DNA of 64,000 bases, taken from assembly GCF_900117395.1 (NCBI RefSeq), contig NZ_FPEG01000001.1, forward strand, positions 62,001 to 126,000. The letters run 5' to 3'. Under the pieces are notes generated by a model. The model made no database searches. It saw only the letters and a program-made list of their open reading frames with translations, and was not told the origin of the DNA. Shown piece after piece: positions 35,206 through 44,080 of this stretch (positions are counted from its first letter, which is position 1; each line of letters starts with the position of its first letter). The stretch is from Agrococcus sp. Marseille-P2731. GTDB lineage: Bacteria > Actinomycetota > Actinomycetes > Actinomycetales > Microbacteriaceae. The position numbers and the translations under genes are program-made.

Positions 35206-35928
35206 ATGGATCCCGCACTGCAGCGTCGGCCAGACCTGCCACCGCCGGTCGAGTCGATGACCTCGAAGCTCAACTGGCTGCGCGCCGGCGTGCTCGGCGC
35301 GAACGACGGCATCGTCTCGACCTCCGCCCTGATGGTCGGCGTCGCGGGCGCCGGAACCTCTGCCGCCGGGATCCTGACCGCGGGTGTCGCGGCGCTCGTC
35401 GCCGGCGCGTTCTCGATGGGCGTCGGCGAGTACGTCTCGGTCTCGTCGCAGCGCGACAGCGAGCGAGCGGCGATCCGCCGCGAGCAGGTGCTGCTCGACG
35501 CCGCACCGGACGCCCAGGTCGACCAGCTCGCCCACATGTACGAGCTGCGCGGCCTCACCCCGCGCACGGCGCACCTGGTGGCCGTCGAGCTCACCGACGC
35601 CGATCCCCTGCGCGCGCACCTCGACGTCGAGTACAAGCTCGACCCCGAGGACCTGAACGACCCGTGGTCGGCGGCCGGCGCATCCGCCCTCGCCTTCACG
35701 CTGGGCTCGCTCGTGCCGCTGCTCGCAGCGCTCCTCTCCCCCGCCGCGTGGATGCCGTGGCCGATCGTGGTCGCCACCGTCCTCGCGCTGGTCGCGACCG
35801 GCGTGGTCTCCGCGCGCATCGGGGCCTCGAGCAAGCGCGCCGCCATGGTGCGCGTGCTGCTCGGCGGCGGCATCGCCCTCGCGGCGACCTGGGCCATCGG
35901 CTCGCTCATCGGCACACCGGTCCACTAG
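35206..35928 (+). CDS. VIT1/CCC1-family transporter
   Basis: This 240-residue membrane protein belongs to the vacuolar-iron-transporter-like family, which moves ferrous iron or manganese out of the cytoplasm. LRAGVLGANDGIVSTSALMVGVAGAG (first helix), AGAFSMGVGEYVSVSSQRDSERA (second to third segment) and the C-terminal helix pair are typical; a cytoplasmic helical linker (residues about 85-150) carries many Asp and Glu that could bind metal. The ATG at 35206 has AGGAGGAA upstream. It stands alone between sucC and a convergent metal-transporter-like gene. Confidence 0.88.
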   Translation: MDPALQRRPDLPPPVESMTSKLNWLRAGVLGANDGIVSTSALMVGVAGAGTSAAGILTAGVAALVAGAFSMGVGEYVSVSSQRDSERAAIRREQVLLDAAPDAQVDQLAHMYELRGLTPRTAHLVAVELTDADPLRAHLDVEYKLDPEDLNDPWSAAGASALAFTLGSLVPLLAALLSPAAWMPWPIVVATVLALVATGVVSARIGASSKRAAMVRVLLGGGIALAATWAIGSLIGTPVH

Positions 35929-35976
35929 CGCTCGGTCCTCGGGCAGGCCCGCGAGCAGGATGGCGCCGCGGCCACG

Positions 35977-36966
35977 TCAGCGGCGACCTCGCCGCTGCTC
36001 CTCCTCGTCGGGCAGCGCCAGCTCGGTGACGACGGTCACCGAGACATCCTGCACGCGCCAGTCGACCTCCTTGAGATCCTCGATCATGCGCTCGACATCC
36101 GTCACCCGCACCTTCGCGCGCTTCGGCACGACGTGCGCGTCGACGTGCAGCACCTGGCCCTCGTCGCGGATGCGGCTGGCGGCCTCGCGCACCCAGCGGC
36201 GTCGGCGCATGGCATCGTCGATGCGCCCCTGCACGGGGTCGGGCTCGGACTGGTCGACGACGGTCGCGCGCATGTCCATCAGGTCGAGCACCGCCGCCCG
36301 GGTGTTCTTCAGCCCGTCCTTCAGGATGCCGAGCGAGATGAAGAGGGCGGCAGCGCCATCGAGCCACCACAGGCCCATGCCGATGCCGAGCACACCGACG
36401 ATCGAGCCGACGTTCGTGGTCCAGTCGGCCTGCGCCATGTCGGCGTCGGCGTAGAGCAGCTTGCTGTGCAGCTGCTTCGCGAGCTGCATCTTCATGCGTC
36501 CGTAGATGAGCGGACCGATGACGATCACCGACATCACCGCGATCATGGCCCAGCCCTGCCAGAAGGTGATGCCGAACAGCTGCATCGTGCCGATCGGAGG
36601 GTGCTCCTGCTTGACGAGGCCGCTGATCGCCTCGAAGCAGAGCGAGCCACCGACGCCCAGCAGCGCGACGCCTGACACGAGGTGCCCGATCCCCATCGCC
36701 CGGTGGTAGCCGTAGGGGTGCTTCGCGGTCGCCGATCGGCGGATGAAGGGCAGCGCCACGAGGAAGGCGATCTGCGGGATCGTCGACAGCAGGTCCTCGA
36801 ACCAGGCCGTGCGCATCGCCTGCGAGCTGCCCATCACGAGCGCCACCAGCACGATCGTGCAGGTGGTGAAGCCCAGCACGGCCCACTCGAGGTTGCGCGC
36901 CTTGCGCAGCGCCCGCGCCTGCTCCTCGGGCATCGGCCGGCCACCGATCTCGTGCACGCGGCTCAC
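35977..36966 (-). CDS. Cation diffusion facilitator family transporter
   Basis: This 329-residue protein has six predicted helices (residues about 25-230) and a C-terminal cytoplasmic domain with the CDF ferredoxin-like fold (VLHVDAHVVPKRAKVRVTDVERMIEDLKEVDW). HPYGYHRAMG after the second helix is the CDF motif (usual form HPFGHGR). CDFs export Zn, Mn, Fe or other divalent cations by proton exchange. The segment YADADMAQADWTTNVGSIVGVLG is the helix-5 metal site with aspartates. The GTG start overlaps the stop of a small lipoprotein gene (GTGA), an unusual partner for this family. Confidence 0.85.
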   Translation of the reverse strand: MSRVHEIGGRPMPEEQARALRKARNLEWAVLGFTTCTIVLVALVMGSSQAMRTAWFEDLLSTIPQIAFLVALPFIRRSATAKHPYGYHRAMGIGHLVSGVALLGVGGSLCFEAISGLVKQEHPPIGTMQLFGITFWQGWAMIAVMSVIVIGPLIYGRMKMQLAKQLHSKLLYADADMAQADWTTNVGSIVGVLGIGMGLWWLDGAAALFISLGILKDGLKNTRAAVLDLMDMRATVVDQSEPDPVQGRIDDAMRRRRWVREAASRIRDEGQVLHVDAHVVPKRAKVRVTDVERMIEDLKEVDWRVQDVSVTVVTELALPDEEEQRRGRR

Positions 36967-37457
36967 TGCGCGACCGCCGTCTCCGCGTCGAGGTGGCGCT
37001 CGAGCGCCGTGAGGAACGCGTTCTCACCCAGTGGCGCGAGCATCACGAGGCCCGCCGTCGAGCCATCGGGCTGCACTGCCTGCGCATAGCTGCGCGTGAC
37101 GGCCGCGCGGTCGACCCAGGGCGTCGCATCCGAGATGCCGCCGATCACCAGGTCGAGCTCGCCCGCTTCGAGCAGCCCGACGAGCTGCTCCTCGCTGCCC
37201 TCGGTCCACTCCACGCGCGCACCGATCGACTCGGCGAAGGAGGTCACGAGCGCGGGTTCGGTGCCGGTCGGATGCGTGCCGCCCGTCTCCGCATGCGGCG
37301 GGTTGGGCGTCACCCCGGCCTCGAGCACGCCACCGGAGACCCGCTCCAGGGTGCCGTCGGGGTCTGCGGGGATGGTGATGCCGCACCCCGCGAGCGCTCC
37401 GACGACGAGCGATGCCGCCGCGCCTGACGCGAGCGCGCGCCCCCACCGCTTCACCAT
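36963..37457 (-). CDS. Small solute-binding-like lipoprotein coupled to the CDF transporter
   Basis: This 164-residue lipoprotein has a clear signal and lipobox LAGC, then a segment like the first lobe of family-3 amino-acid-binding proteins (VLEAGVTPNPPH, SFAESIGARVEWTEGSEEQLVGLLEAGELDLVIGGISDATPW, then AAVTRSYAQA). A full binding protein has about 250 residues, so only about half the fold is present. The ATG at 37457 is set by TACGAT six bases upstream (leaderless). It overlaps the CDF gene, implying a joint role, perhaps as extracellular sensor or chaperone; this is inference. Confidence 0.75.
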   Translation of the reverse strand: MVKRWGRALASGAAASLVVGALAGCGITIPADPDGTLERVSGGVLEAGVTPNPPHAETGGTHPTGTEPALVTSFAESIGARVEWTEGSEEQLVGLLEAGELDLVIGGISDATPWVDRAAVTRSYAQAVQPDGSTAGLVMLAPLGENAFLTALERHLDAETAVAQ

Positions 37458-37469
37458 GCGGGCATCGTA
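37458..37469 (-). promoter_or_regulatory. Leaderless promoter of the lipoprotein-CDF pair
   Basis: TACGAT (37469-37464) ends six bases before the ATG at 37457. The response-regulator gene ends 47 bases upstream of the box. Confidence 0.45.
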
Positions 37470-37515
37470 GCCACGGGAGCGCACGGCGGCCTGACAAGTG
37501 GCGCCGCGCGCTGAC

Positions 37516-38187
37516 TCAGCGAGCGCTGTAGCGCAGCTCTGGCCGCCCGGTGCCGCCATAGCGGGGCGCGACGGCCGCGCGCCCCTCCACCACGAGGCGG
37601 TCGAGGTAGCGGCGAGCGCTCACGCGCGACATCCCCAGCCGCTCCCCGACCTCGGCCGCGCTCACGGTCTCGTCGACCGCCGCGAGCAGCGAGGCCACGC
37701 GGTCGAGTGTCAGCTGCGAGCCGGCGGAGCCAGGCTTCTGCCGCTCGCTCGGCTGCAGCATCGCATCCACCGCGCGCTGGTCGAGCGGCTGCGTCGCCAG
37801 GTGCTCCACCTGCGCGAGCTCGGCGCGGATCGCCTCGAGGCGCTCGCGCATCGCCTCGAGCCCGAACGGCTTGACGAGGTAGTGGCGCACGCCGAAGGTG
37901 CGCGCCGCCCGCACGGTCTCGAGGTCGCGGGCGGCGGTCACGGCGACCACCTCGCCCGCGAAGCCGCGCGCGCGTGCGACCCGCAGCACCTCGATGCCGG
38001 ATGCGTCGGGCAGGTGCACGTCGAGGAGCACGAGGTCGGGGCGCACGGCCTCGATCGCCTCGAGGGCGTCGCGCCCGGTGCCGGCCTCGCCGACGACCGC
38101 GAAGGCGCCGTGGCGCTCGACGAAGCCGCGGGTGACGATCGCGACGGCCTTGTCGTCCTCGACGATCAGCACGCGCAGCAGCCTCAC
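37516..38187 (-). CDS. CitB/DcuR-type response regulator
   Basis: This 223-residue regulator has an N-terminal receiver domain (EDD at residues 9-11, phospho-acceptor in LVLLDVHLPD near residue 56, conserved Lys in VKPFG near 106) and a C-terminal helix-turn-helix (VSAAEVGERLGMSRVSARRYLDRL) as in CitB/DpiA/DcuR. The GTG start overlaps the sensor-kinase stop as GTGA, so the pair is made together. It probably activates the divergent tripartite tricarboxylate transporter genes in response to an external organic acid. Confidence 0.9.
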   Translation of the reverse strand: MRLLRVLIVEDDKAVAIVTRGFVERHGAFAVVGEAGTGRDALEAIEAVRPDLVLLDVHLPDASGIEVLRVARARGFAGEVVAVTAARDLETVRAARTFGVRHYLVKPFGLEAMRERLEAIRAELAQVEHLATQPLDQRAVDAMLQPSERQKPGSAGSQLTLDRVASLLAAVDETVSAAEVGERLGMSRVSARRYLDRLVVEGRAAVAPRYGGTGRPELRYSAR

Positions 38188-39854
38188 GGCAGCGCCCCCC
38201 GGTCACCGGCTGACGCCGGTGCGCGCACGGTGCCGGCGGTTCCCGCGCCGAGCACCGCATCCGCGTCGGCCGCGACCGGCAGTCGGGCGATGAAGCGCGC
38301 GCCTCCGAGCGGGGATCGCTCGACCGTCGCCGAGCCGCCGAGGCGCTCCGCGACGCGACGCACGAGCGTCAGCCCGTAGCCGCGCGCGCCCCCGGCCGGG
38401 CGCTGCTTCGTCGAGAACTCGACGTCGAAGATCGAGTCGCGCAGCTCCTCCGGCACGCCCTCGCCGTCGTCGTCGACTGCGATCGTGACCACCCTGCCCG
38501 CATCCGTCTCCGCGTCGCGCAGCGCGATCTCGACCCTGCCGCCTGCAGTCGCGTCGAGGGCGTTGTCGATGAGGTTGCCCAGCACCGTCAGCCAGTCTCC
38601 GGCGACCTCGACCGACGGTGCCGGCTGCAGCGACGCATCCGCCGCCACCACCAGCTCGACGCCGCGCTCGCGCGCCTGCGCGCGCTTCGCGAGCAGGAGT
38701 GCCGAGACCTCGAGCTCGAGGATGGCGGAGGTGCCCGAGGCGGGCTCGAGCGCGTCGAGCGCACCGCCGGCGCCGGCGCGGCGGATGACGCCCATGGCGG
38801 CCTCGGTCTCGCCCAGCTCGAGCAGCCCGCCGAGCGTGTGGAGCGTGTTCGCGAACTCGTGCTGCTGCGCGCGCAGCGTCTCGGTCGAGCCCTTGGCCCC
38901 GGCGAGGTCGCGCAGCGCCGCGTCGAGCTCGGTGCGGTCCCGCAGGATCAGCACGGTGCCGACGTCGCGGCCGTCGACCACGACGGGGTCGGCGCGCACG
39001 ACGAGCACGCGCTCGCCCGCGAGCACCAGCTGCTGCTCGCCCGCGTCGGCCAGCAGCGGCTCGACCTGCGCGTCGAGCACCTCGGTGACCGAGACCCCGG
39101 CGAGATCCTCGCCCTCGCGCCCCAGCAGTCGCAGCGCCGCGTCGTTGCAGAGCACGATCGCGCCTCGCTCGTCGAGCACCACGAGGCCCTCGCCGATGCC
39201 GTGGAGCGTGGCGTTGCGCGTCTCGAGCATCGCCTTGATCTCGTCCGGCTCCACGCCGTGGATCCTGCGCCGCACGACTGCGGCGGCCCACGTGGCCAGC
39301 AGCACCCCGACGATCGCCGCGACGGCGAGGCACAGCGCGAGCACCCAGATGTTGGCCGCCCACTCGGCGTGCAGCTCCGACTCGAGGATGCCGACCGAGA
39401 CCTGGCCGATGATCTCGCCCTCCGCGCCGAACACCGGCACCTTCGCCCGCCACGACGTGCCGAGGGTGCCCGTCTGCGTGTCGGTGAACAGGCCCCCGGT
39501 GATGACCGCATCCGCCGGCGTCGAGGCGACCTCGCCGATGCGGTCGGGGTTCGGATGGGAGAAGCGGATGCCGCCGACGTCGGTGACGACGACGTAGGTG
39601 ACGTCGGATGCGCTCCGGACGGTCTCGGCGATCGGCTGGATGACGATCGACGGATCGCGGTCGTCGAAGGCGTTGATGACGGTGGGCAGCTGCGCGACCG
39701 AGTAGGCGACGCCGACCATGCGGTCCTGGTAGGCGTCGCGGATCGCGCGCTCCTGCAGCCAGGCGGCAGCGATGCCGGAGCCGACGATGACGACGAGCAT
39801 GATGGCGCTCTGCAGCAGCACCAGCTGCGTGCGCAGCCTCATCGCTCGTCTCAC
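38184..39854 (-). CDS. CitA/DcuS-type sensor histidine kinase
   Basis: This 556-residue membrane kinase has a helix at about residues 12-35, an extracellular CACHE-type sensor domain (about 40-180) with the R/H-containing IRFSHPNPDRIG segment typical of carboxylate sensors, a second helix near 180-205, a PAS domain (about 220-310), the H-box QQHEFANTLHTLGGLLEL and an ATPase domain (NLIDNALDA, DDDGEGVPEE, GYGLTLVRR). The GTG at 39854 is chosen because TACGAT ends six bases upstream; an ATG at 39842 is the alternative. Its position opposite tctC indicates sensing of a tricarboxylate or similar acid. Confidence 0.9.
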   Translation of the reverse strand: MRRAMRLRTQLVLLQSAIMLVVIVGSGIAAAWLQERAIRDAYQDRMVGVAYSVAQLPTVINAFDDRDPSIVIQPIAETVRSASDVTYVVVTDVGGIRFSHPNPDRIGEVASTPADAVITGGLFTDTQTGTLGTSWRAKVPVFGAEGEIIGQVSVGILESELHAEWAANIWVLALCLAVAAIVGVLLATWAAAVVRRRIHGVEPDEIKAMLETRNATLHGIGEGLVVLDERGAIVLCNDAALRLLGREGEDLAGVSVTEVLDAQVEPLLADAGEQQLVLAGERVLVVRADPVVVDGRDVGTVLILRDRTELDAALRDLAGAKGSTETLRAQQHEFANTLHTLGGLLELGETEAAMGVIRRAGAGGALDALEPASGTSAILELEVSALLLAKRAQARERGVELVVAADASLQPAPSVEVAGDWLTVLGNLIDNALDATAGGRVEIALRDAETDAGRVVTIAVDDDGEGVPEELRDSIFDVEFSTKQRPAGGARGYGLTLVRRVAERLGGSATVERSPLGGARFIARLPVAADADAVLGAGTAGTVRAPASAGDRGALP

Positions 39855-39866
39855 GGCCCCATCGTA
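39855..39866 (-). promoter_or_regulatory. Leaderless promoter of the sensor kinase
   Basis: TACGAT (39866-39861) ends six bases before the GTG at 39854, giving a constitutive-looking promoter for the sensor-regulator pair. Confidence 0.45.
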
Positions 39867-39891
39867 GGCCGCCGGCCGTCCCTCCGACGCT

Positions 39892-39922
39892 GACCGAAAC
39901 GACCGAAACGCTCCCTTTCGAC
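39892..39922. promoter_or_regulatory. Candidate response-regulator binding site
   Basis: A perfect 9-base tandem repeat, GACCGAAAC at 39892-39900 and 39901-39909, is followed by CTTTCGACC at 39915-39923, which resembles an inverted third copy. It lies between the divergent sensor-kinase and tctC promoters. The tctC -10 box is TACGGT (39953-39958) with no -35 box, which suggests activation. Confidence 0.45.
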
Positions 39923-40006
39923 CACAACGGCACCGCGGCGGCGGCCTGCGACTACGGTCGCCACAGATCGTGACCCGGCATGGAGCCGGGCGCTCAAGGA
40001 GGAGAC

Positions 40007-41062
40007 GTGCGATCCATGCACCCGAGCACCACGCGCAGCACGCGCACGCAGACCATGTTCCGAATCGGCCTGGCGGGCGCAGCAGCCCTGACCCTCGCCG
40101 CATGCTCGACGGGCGGCACCGCTCCGGCGGGCTCCGAGGGCGCAGAGGGCGGGGCACCCGCGGCGATCAGCGCCGTCAACGTCATCGCACCGGCCGACCC
40201 GGGCGGCGGCTGGGACCAGACCGCCCGCACCCTCGGCCAGGTGCTCACGGAGACCAGCCTCGTCGGTTCGGCACCGGTGTCGAACATCGGCGGCGCCGGC
40301 GGCACCGTCGGCCTCGCCTCGCTCGCGACGGAGACCGACCCCAACACGCTGATGATCACGGGCTCCGTGATGGTCGGCGCGGTCGAGACCAACGCATCCG
40401 AGAACCGCATCGAGGACATGACGCCGATCGCGAAGCTCACCGAGGAGCCGCTGGTCATCGTCGTGCCCGCCGACTCGGAGTACCAGACGCTGCAGGACCT
40501 CGTCGACGCGGTCGTCGCCGAGGGCCAGGGCGTCGCGGTGACGGGCGGCTCGGCCGGCGGCATCGACCACATCCTCGCGGGCCTGCTCCTCACCGAGGCG
40601 GGCGTCGCCCCGGCCGAGGTGCCGGGGACCCTCAACTACGTCGCCAACTCCGGCGGCGGCGAGGCGCTCACGATGCTGCTCGGCAACACCGTGCAGGCCG
40701 GCATCTCCGGCGTCGGCGAGTTCTCGGAGTCGGTGCTCTCGGGTGACCTGCGGGCGCTCGCCGTCTCCAGCGACGAGCCCGCCGAGGCGCTGCCCGACGT
40801 GCCGACCATCCAGGACGAGGGCATCGACATCACGCTGACCAACTGGCGCGGCATCATCGCGCCGGGGGACATCACCGACGAGGAGCGCACCGCGCTGGTC
40901 GACCTCGCCACGCAGCTGCACGACCAGGACGCCTGGGCCGAGCAGCTCTCCACCAAGGGCTGGACGGACGCGTTCATGCCGGGCGACGAGTTCGACGCCT
41001 TCCTCACGGAGGACATCTCGCTCACGCAGGAGACCCTGCGCACGATCGGCCTGATCGAATGA
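40007..41062 (+). CDS. tctC: Tripartite tricarboxylate transporter binding lipoprotein TctC
   Basis: This 351-residue binding protein of the Bug/TctC family has a lipoprotein signal with lipobox LAAC, then [19 protein letters not shown], which is the ligand carboxylate-binding loop of the family, [14 protein letters not shown], and the later [25 protein letters not shown]. It captures a carboxylate for TctAB. The GTG at 40007 is favoured by AGGAGG four bases upstream; an ATG nine bases later is possible. It heads an operon of three overlapping genes. Confidence 0.92.
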   Translation: MRSMHPSTTRSTRTQTMFRIGLAGAAALTLAACSTGGTAPAGSEGAEGGAPAAISAVNVIAPADPGGGWDQTARTLGQVLTETSLVGSAPVSNIGGAGGTVGLASLATETDPNTLMITGSVMVGAVETNASENRIEDMTPIAKLTEEPLVIVVPADSEYQTLQDLVDAVVAEGQGVAVTGGSAGGIDHILAGLLLTEAGVAPAEVPGTLNYVANSGGGEALTMLLGNTVQAGISGVGEFSESVLSGDLRALAVSSDEPAEALPDVPTIQDEGIDITLTNWRGIIAPGDITDEERTALVDLATQLHDQDAWAEQLSTKGWTDAFMPGDEFDAFLTEDISLTQETLRTIGLIE

Positions 41063-41604
41063 CCGCCTCGACGACCGCCGGTGCACCCTCGGGTGCGCCG
41101 GCGGCGTCGCGTTCCCTGCGCATCGAGTCGATGGCCTTCGTCGGGCTGCTCATCGTGCTCTCGATCGCCGTCCTGATCGCGACGACCACCATCCGCGAGC
41201 CTCCCGGCTCGACGAACACGCTCGGCGCACGCGTCGTGCCCTACGCCGTCGGCGGCCTGATGCTGCTGAGCGCGATCGCGGTGCTCATCGGCCAGCTGCG
41301 CGGGCGCTACGGCCACGCGGAGGAGGGCGAGGATGTCGACCTCGAGCACGGCACCTCCTGGGGTGTCACGGGCATCATCGTGCTGAGCTTCCTCTCCCTC
41401 ATGCTCACCATCCCGCACCTGGGCTGGCCGCTCGGCGTGGCCATCCTGTTCACGGGCGCCTCGCTCGCGCTCGGTGCGAAGCGCTGGTGGGTCGCCGCCC
41501 TGATCGGGCTCGCCATGGGCGTCATCACGCAGATCGTGTTCGGCACCCTGCTCGGCCTGACGCTGCCTCCCACCGGCACCCTGACCTCCTGGATCGGCAT
41601 CTGA
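41059..41604 (+). CDS. tctB: Tripartite tricarboxylate transporter small subunit TctB
   Basis: This 181-residue protein has four predicted helices, with a short hydrophilic N-terminus and an acidic loop ([14 protein letters not shown]) in the middle, as in TctB. It is the small membrane subunit needed with TctA. The start overlaps the tctC stop (ATGA) and its stop overlaps the tctA start (TGATG). Confidence 0.88.
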   Translation: MTASTTAGAPSGAPAASRSLRIESMAFVGLLIVLSIAVLIATTTIREPPGSTNTLGARVVPYAVGGLMLLSAIAVLIGQLRGRYGHAEEGEDVDLEHGTSWGVTGIIVLSFLSLMLTIPHLGWPLGVAILFTGASLALGAKRWWVAALIGLAMGVITQIVFGTLLGLTLPPTGTLTSWIGI

Positions 41605-43271
41605 TGGACACCTGGTCCCTGCTGCTCGACGGCTTCGCCACCGCCCTCCAGCCCATCTACCTGCTGTACGCGCTGCTCGGCGTGCTGCTCGGCACCGCCG
41701 TAGGCGTGCTGCCAGGCATCGGCCCGGCCATGACGGTCGCGCTGCTGCTGCCCATCACCTACGTGCTCGAGCCGACCGCGGCGTTCATCGTCTTCGCCGG
41801 CATCTACTACGGCGGCATGTACGGCGGCTCGACCACGTCGATCCTGCTGAACACGCCCGGTGAGTCCGCGTCGATCGTCACCGCGCTCGAGGGCAACAAG
41901 ATGGCGCGCGCCGGTCGCGGCGCAGCCGCGCTCGCGACCGCGGCGATCGGCTCGTTCGTCGCCGGCACGATCGCGACCGTGCTGCTGACGCTGCTCGCTC
42001 CGCTCGTCGCGCGATTCGCGGTCGGCCTCGGTCCCGCCGACTACTTCGCGCTGATGGTGATCGCCTTCCTCACGGTCGGCGCGCTCCTGGGCGACAGCAT
42101 GTGGCGCGGCATGGTCTCGCTCTCGCTCGGCCTGTTCGTCGGGCTCATCGGCGTCGACACCCTCACCGGTCAGACCCGCTTCACCCTCGGCATCCCGCAG
42201 CTGGGTGACGGCATCGACGTCGTGCTGGTCGCGGTGGGCCTGTTCGCCCTCGGCGAGGCGCTCTACGTCGGCTCGCGCCTGCGCGGCGGCGAGCTGCCGA
42301 TCATCCCGATCACGCGCGGCTGGCGCACCTGGATGCGGCGCTCCGACTGGGCGCGCTCCTGGAAGCCGTGGCTCCGCGGCTCCTTCATCGGTTTCCCGAT
42401 CGGCTCGATCCCCGCTGGCGGTGCCGACGTCGCGACGTTCCTGTCGTACGCGACGGAGCGGAGCCTCGCGAAGCCCGAGTACCGCAAGCAGTTCGGCAAG
42501 GGCGCCATCGAGGGCGTCGCCGGCCCCGAGTCGGCGAACAACGCGGCGGCCGCGGGCGTGCTCGTGCCGCTGCTGACGCTCGGCATCCCGACCACGGCGA
42601 CGGCGGCGATCATCCTGAGCGCCTTCCAGGGCTACGGCATCCAGCCGGGCCCCCGCCTGTTCGAGAACCAGCCGGAGCTCGTGTGGGCGCTCATCGCGAG
42701 CCTCTACATCGGCAACGTGCTGCTGCTCGTGCTCAACCTGCCGCTCGTCGGCATCTGGGTGAAGCTGCTGCAGATCCCGCGCCCCTACCTCTACGCGGGC
42801 ATCCTGGTCTTCGCGGGCCTGGGCGCGTACGCGGCGAACTTCACGGTGTTCGACATCGGCGTGCTGCTGGTGCTCGGCGTGCTCGGCTTCTTCATGCGGC
42901 GCCTCGGGTTCCCGATCGCGCCGCTCGTGGTGGGGGCCATCCTCGGTCCGATGGCCGAGGAGCAGCTGCGCAAGGCGATGCAGATCGGGCAGGGCGATCC
43001 GACCTACCTCGTGCAGAGCCCGTTCTCGATCGTCGCCTACGCGGTGATGCTGCTGATCATCGTCGGTGCGATGTGGCTCAAGCGCCGCCGCGCGCGCTAC
43101 GAGGCTTCGCTGCCGTCGCTCGAGACGACCGCGATCGCCGCGCTCGACGAGGAGATCGAGTCGCAGGAGCCGCACCCAGAGCTCGACCGCGGTCGTCTCT
43201 CGACGACGGCGCTGCCGAAGATCCGGGGCGACGGCCCGAACCACCCGGAGGGGCCGAGCGTCGGCGAGTAG
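41604..43271 (+). CDS. tctA: Tripartite tricarboxylate transporter large subunit TctA
   Basis: This 555-residue protein has about twelve predicted helices. [24 protein letters not shown] near residues 30-53 and [21 protein letters not shown] near 72-92 are the TctA signatures, and [34 protein letters not shown] near 300 is the repeated symmetric half. It carries the substrate with sodium or protons. The C-terminal 50 residues are hydrophilic. A 19-base-pair hairpin follows the stop, so the operon ends here. Confidence 0.93.
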   Translation: MDTWSLLLDGFATALQPIYLLYALLGVLLGTAVGVLPGIGPAMTVALLLPITYVLEPTAAFIVFAGIYYGGMYGGSTTSILLNTPGESASIVTALEGNKMARAGRGAAALATAAIGSFVAGTIATVLLTLLAPLVARFAVGLGPADYFALMVIAFLTVGALLGDSMWRGMVSLSLGLFVGLIGVDTLTGQTRFTLGIPQLGDGIDVVLVAVGLFALGEALYVGSRLRGGELPIIPITRGWRTWMRRSDWARSWKPWLRGSFIGFPIGSIPAGGADVATFLSYATERSLAKPEYRKQFGKGAIEGVAGPESANNAAAAGVLVPLLTLGIPTTATAAIILSAFQGYGIQPGPRLFENQPELVWALIASLYIGNVLLLVLNLPLVGIWVKLLQIPRPYLYAGILVFAGLGAYAANFTVFDIGVLLVLGVLGFFMRRLGFPIAPLVVGAILGPMAEEQLRKAMQIGQGDPTYLVQSPFSIVAYAVMLLIIVGAMWLKRRRARYEASLPSLETTAIAALDEEIESQEPHPELDRGRLSTTALPKIRGDGPNHPEGPSVGE

Positions 43272-43299
43272 CACCGCCTCGTCGGCACCGACCACGCAC

Positions 43300-43342
43300 A
43301 CGACGGATGCCGTCCCGCGCACTGCGGGACGGCATCCGTCGT
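43300..43342 (+). terminator. Terminator of the tctCBA operon
   Basis: A perfect 19-base stem (43300-43318 with 43324-43342) with a five-base loop begins 28 bases after the tctA stop. Confidence 0.75.
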
Positions 43343-43447
43343 CTCCGGGGGGTACCGCGAGCACCACCGCATCGTCGCGTGTCGGTGCCCGGGCGTAGCA
43401 TCGCGCGCAGCGCGCTCGACGGCGAGCGCTCGACGATGGGAGCAGTC

Positions 43448-43831
43448 ATGGAGTACCGCATCGAGCTGATCTTCGTGCCGGTGAGCGACACGGATCGAGC
43501 CAAGGCGTTCTACGGCGAGCGGCTCGGCTGGCGCGTCGACCACGACCAGACCGTGCAGGAGGGCCTGCGGTTCGTGCAGGTGACGCCGCCGGGCTCGGCG
43601 TGCTCGATCGCGTTCGGCGAGGGACTGACGGAGGATGCGCCCGGCAGCCTGCGCAACGTGCAGGTCGTGATCGACGACGCCGACGCCGCTCACGCCGAGC
43701 TGCGCGCTGCCGGCATCGAGGCGAGCGAGGTCGACGAGCAGGCGTGGGGCCGCTTCGTCGGGTTCTCCGACCCGGACGGCAACCGCTGGACCTTGCAGCA
43801 GCTGCCCGACTACAGCAGCGCCACCTCGTAG
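43448..43831 (+). CDS. VOC-superfamily (glyoxalase-like) protein
   Basis: This 127-residue single-domain protein of the vicinal-oxygen-chelate fold has the N-terminal motif VPVSDTDRAKAFYGERLGWRV and the C-terminal GFSDPDGNRWTLQQ. Two monomers usually form one metal site. Such proteins range from bleomycin-resistance binders to dioxygenases; the metal ligands cannot be fixed with certainty here. The ATG at 43448 has GGGAG upstream; an ATG 12 bases earlier is in frame. It stands alone. Confidence 0.85.
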   Translation: MEYRIELIFVPVSDTDRAKAFYGERLGWRVDHDQTVQEGLRFVQVTPPGSACSIAFGEGLTEDAPGSLRNVQVVIDDADAAHAELRAAGIEASEVDEQAWGRFVGFSDPDGNRWTLQQLPDYSSATS

Positions 43832-43857
43832 CGCGTGACGGATGCGCCGGCGCGTGA

Positions 43858-43869
43858 CAGGCTGGGGGC
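43858..43869 (+). promoter_or_regulatory. Leaderless promoter
   Basis: CAGGCT (43858-43863), one base off the TAGGCT form used elsewhere in the window, ends six bases before the ATG at 43870. Confidence 0.4.
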
Positions 43870-44058
43870 ATGCAGGAGCAAGAGCGTGGGCACAGCCGCG
43901 AGCAGGACGCCGTGCCACCGGAGCTCGATCCGTGGTTCGACCGCTACGACGACGACAGGCCGCCGCGCACGCTGCGGCGCCGTCTTCAGCCGGTCATCTG
44001 GCTCGTCGGCGCGGTGACGCTCGTCGCGATGGTGCTGCTGGTGACGCCCGGCCTCTGA
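43870..44058 (+). CDS. Small single-helix membrane protein
   Basis: This 62-residue protein has a charged N-terminal 38 residues (many Glu, Arg and Asp; DRYDDDRPPRTLRRR) and one C-terminal helix, PVIWLVGAVTLVAMVLLV, so the N-terminus is likely cytoplasmic. No family is recognised. Its coding character (third-base GC, sensible amino acids) and leaderless promoter support a real gene. Confidence 0.65.
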   Translation: MQEQERGHSREQDAVPPELDPWFDRYDDDRPPRTLRRRLQPVIWLVGAVTLVAMVLLVTPGL

Positions 44059-44080
44059 GCCGGCTCGCTCGTCGCTCCCG

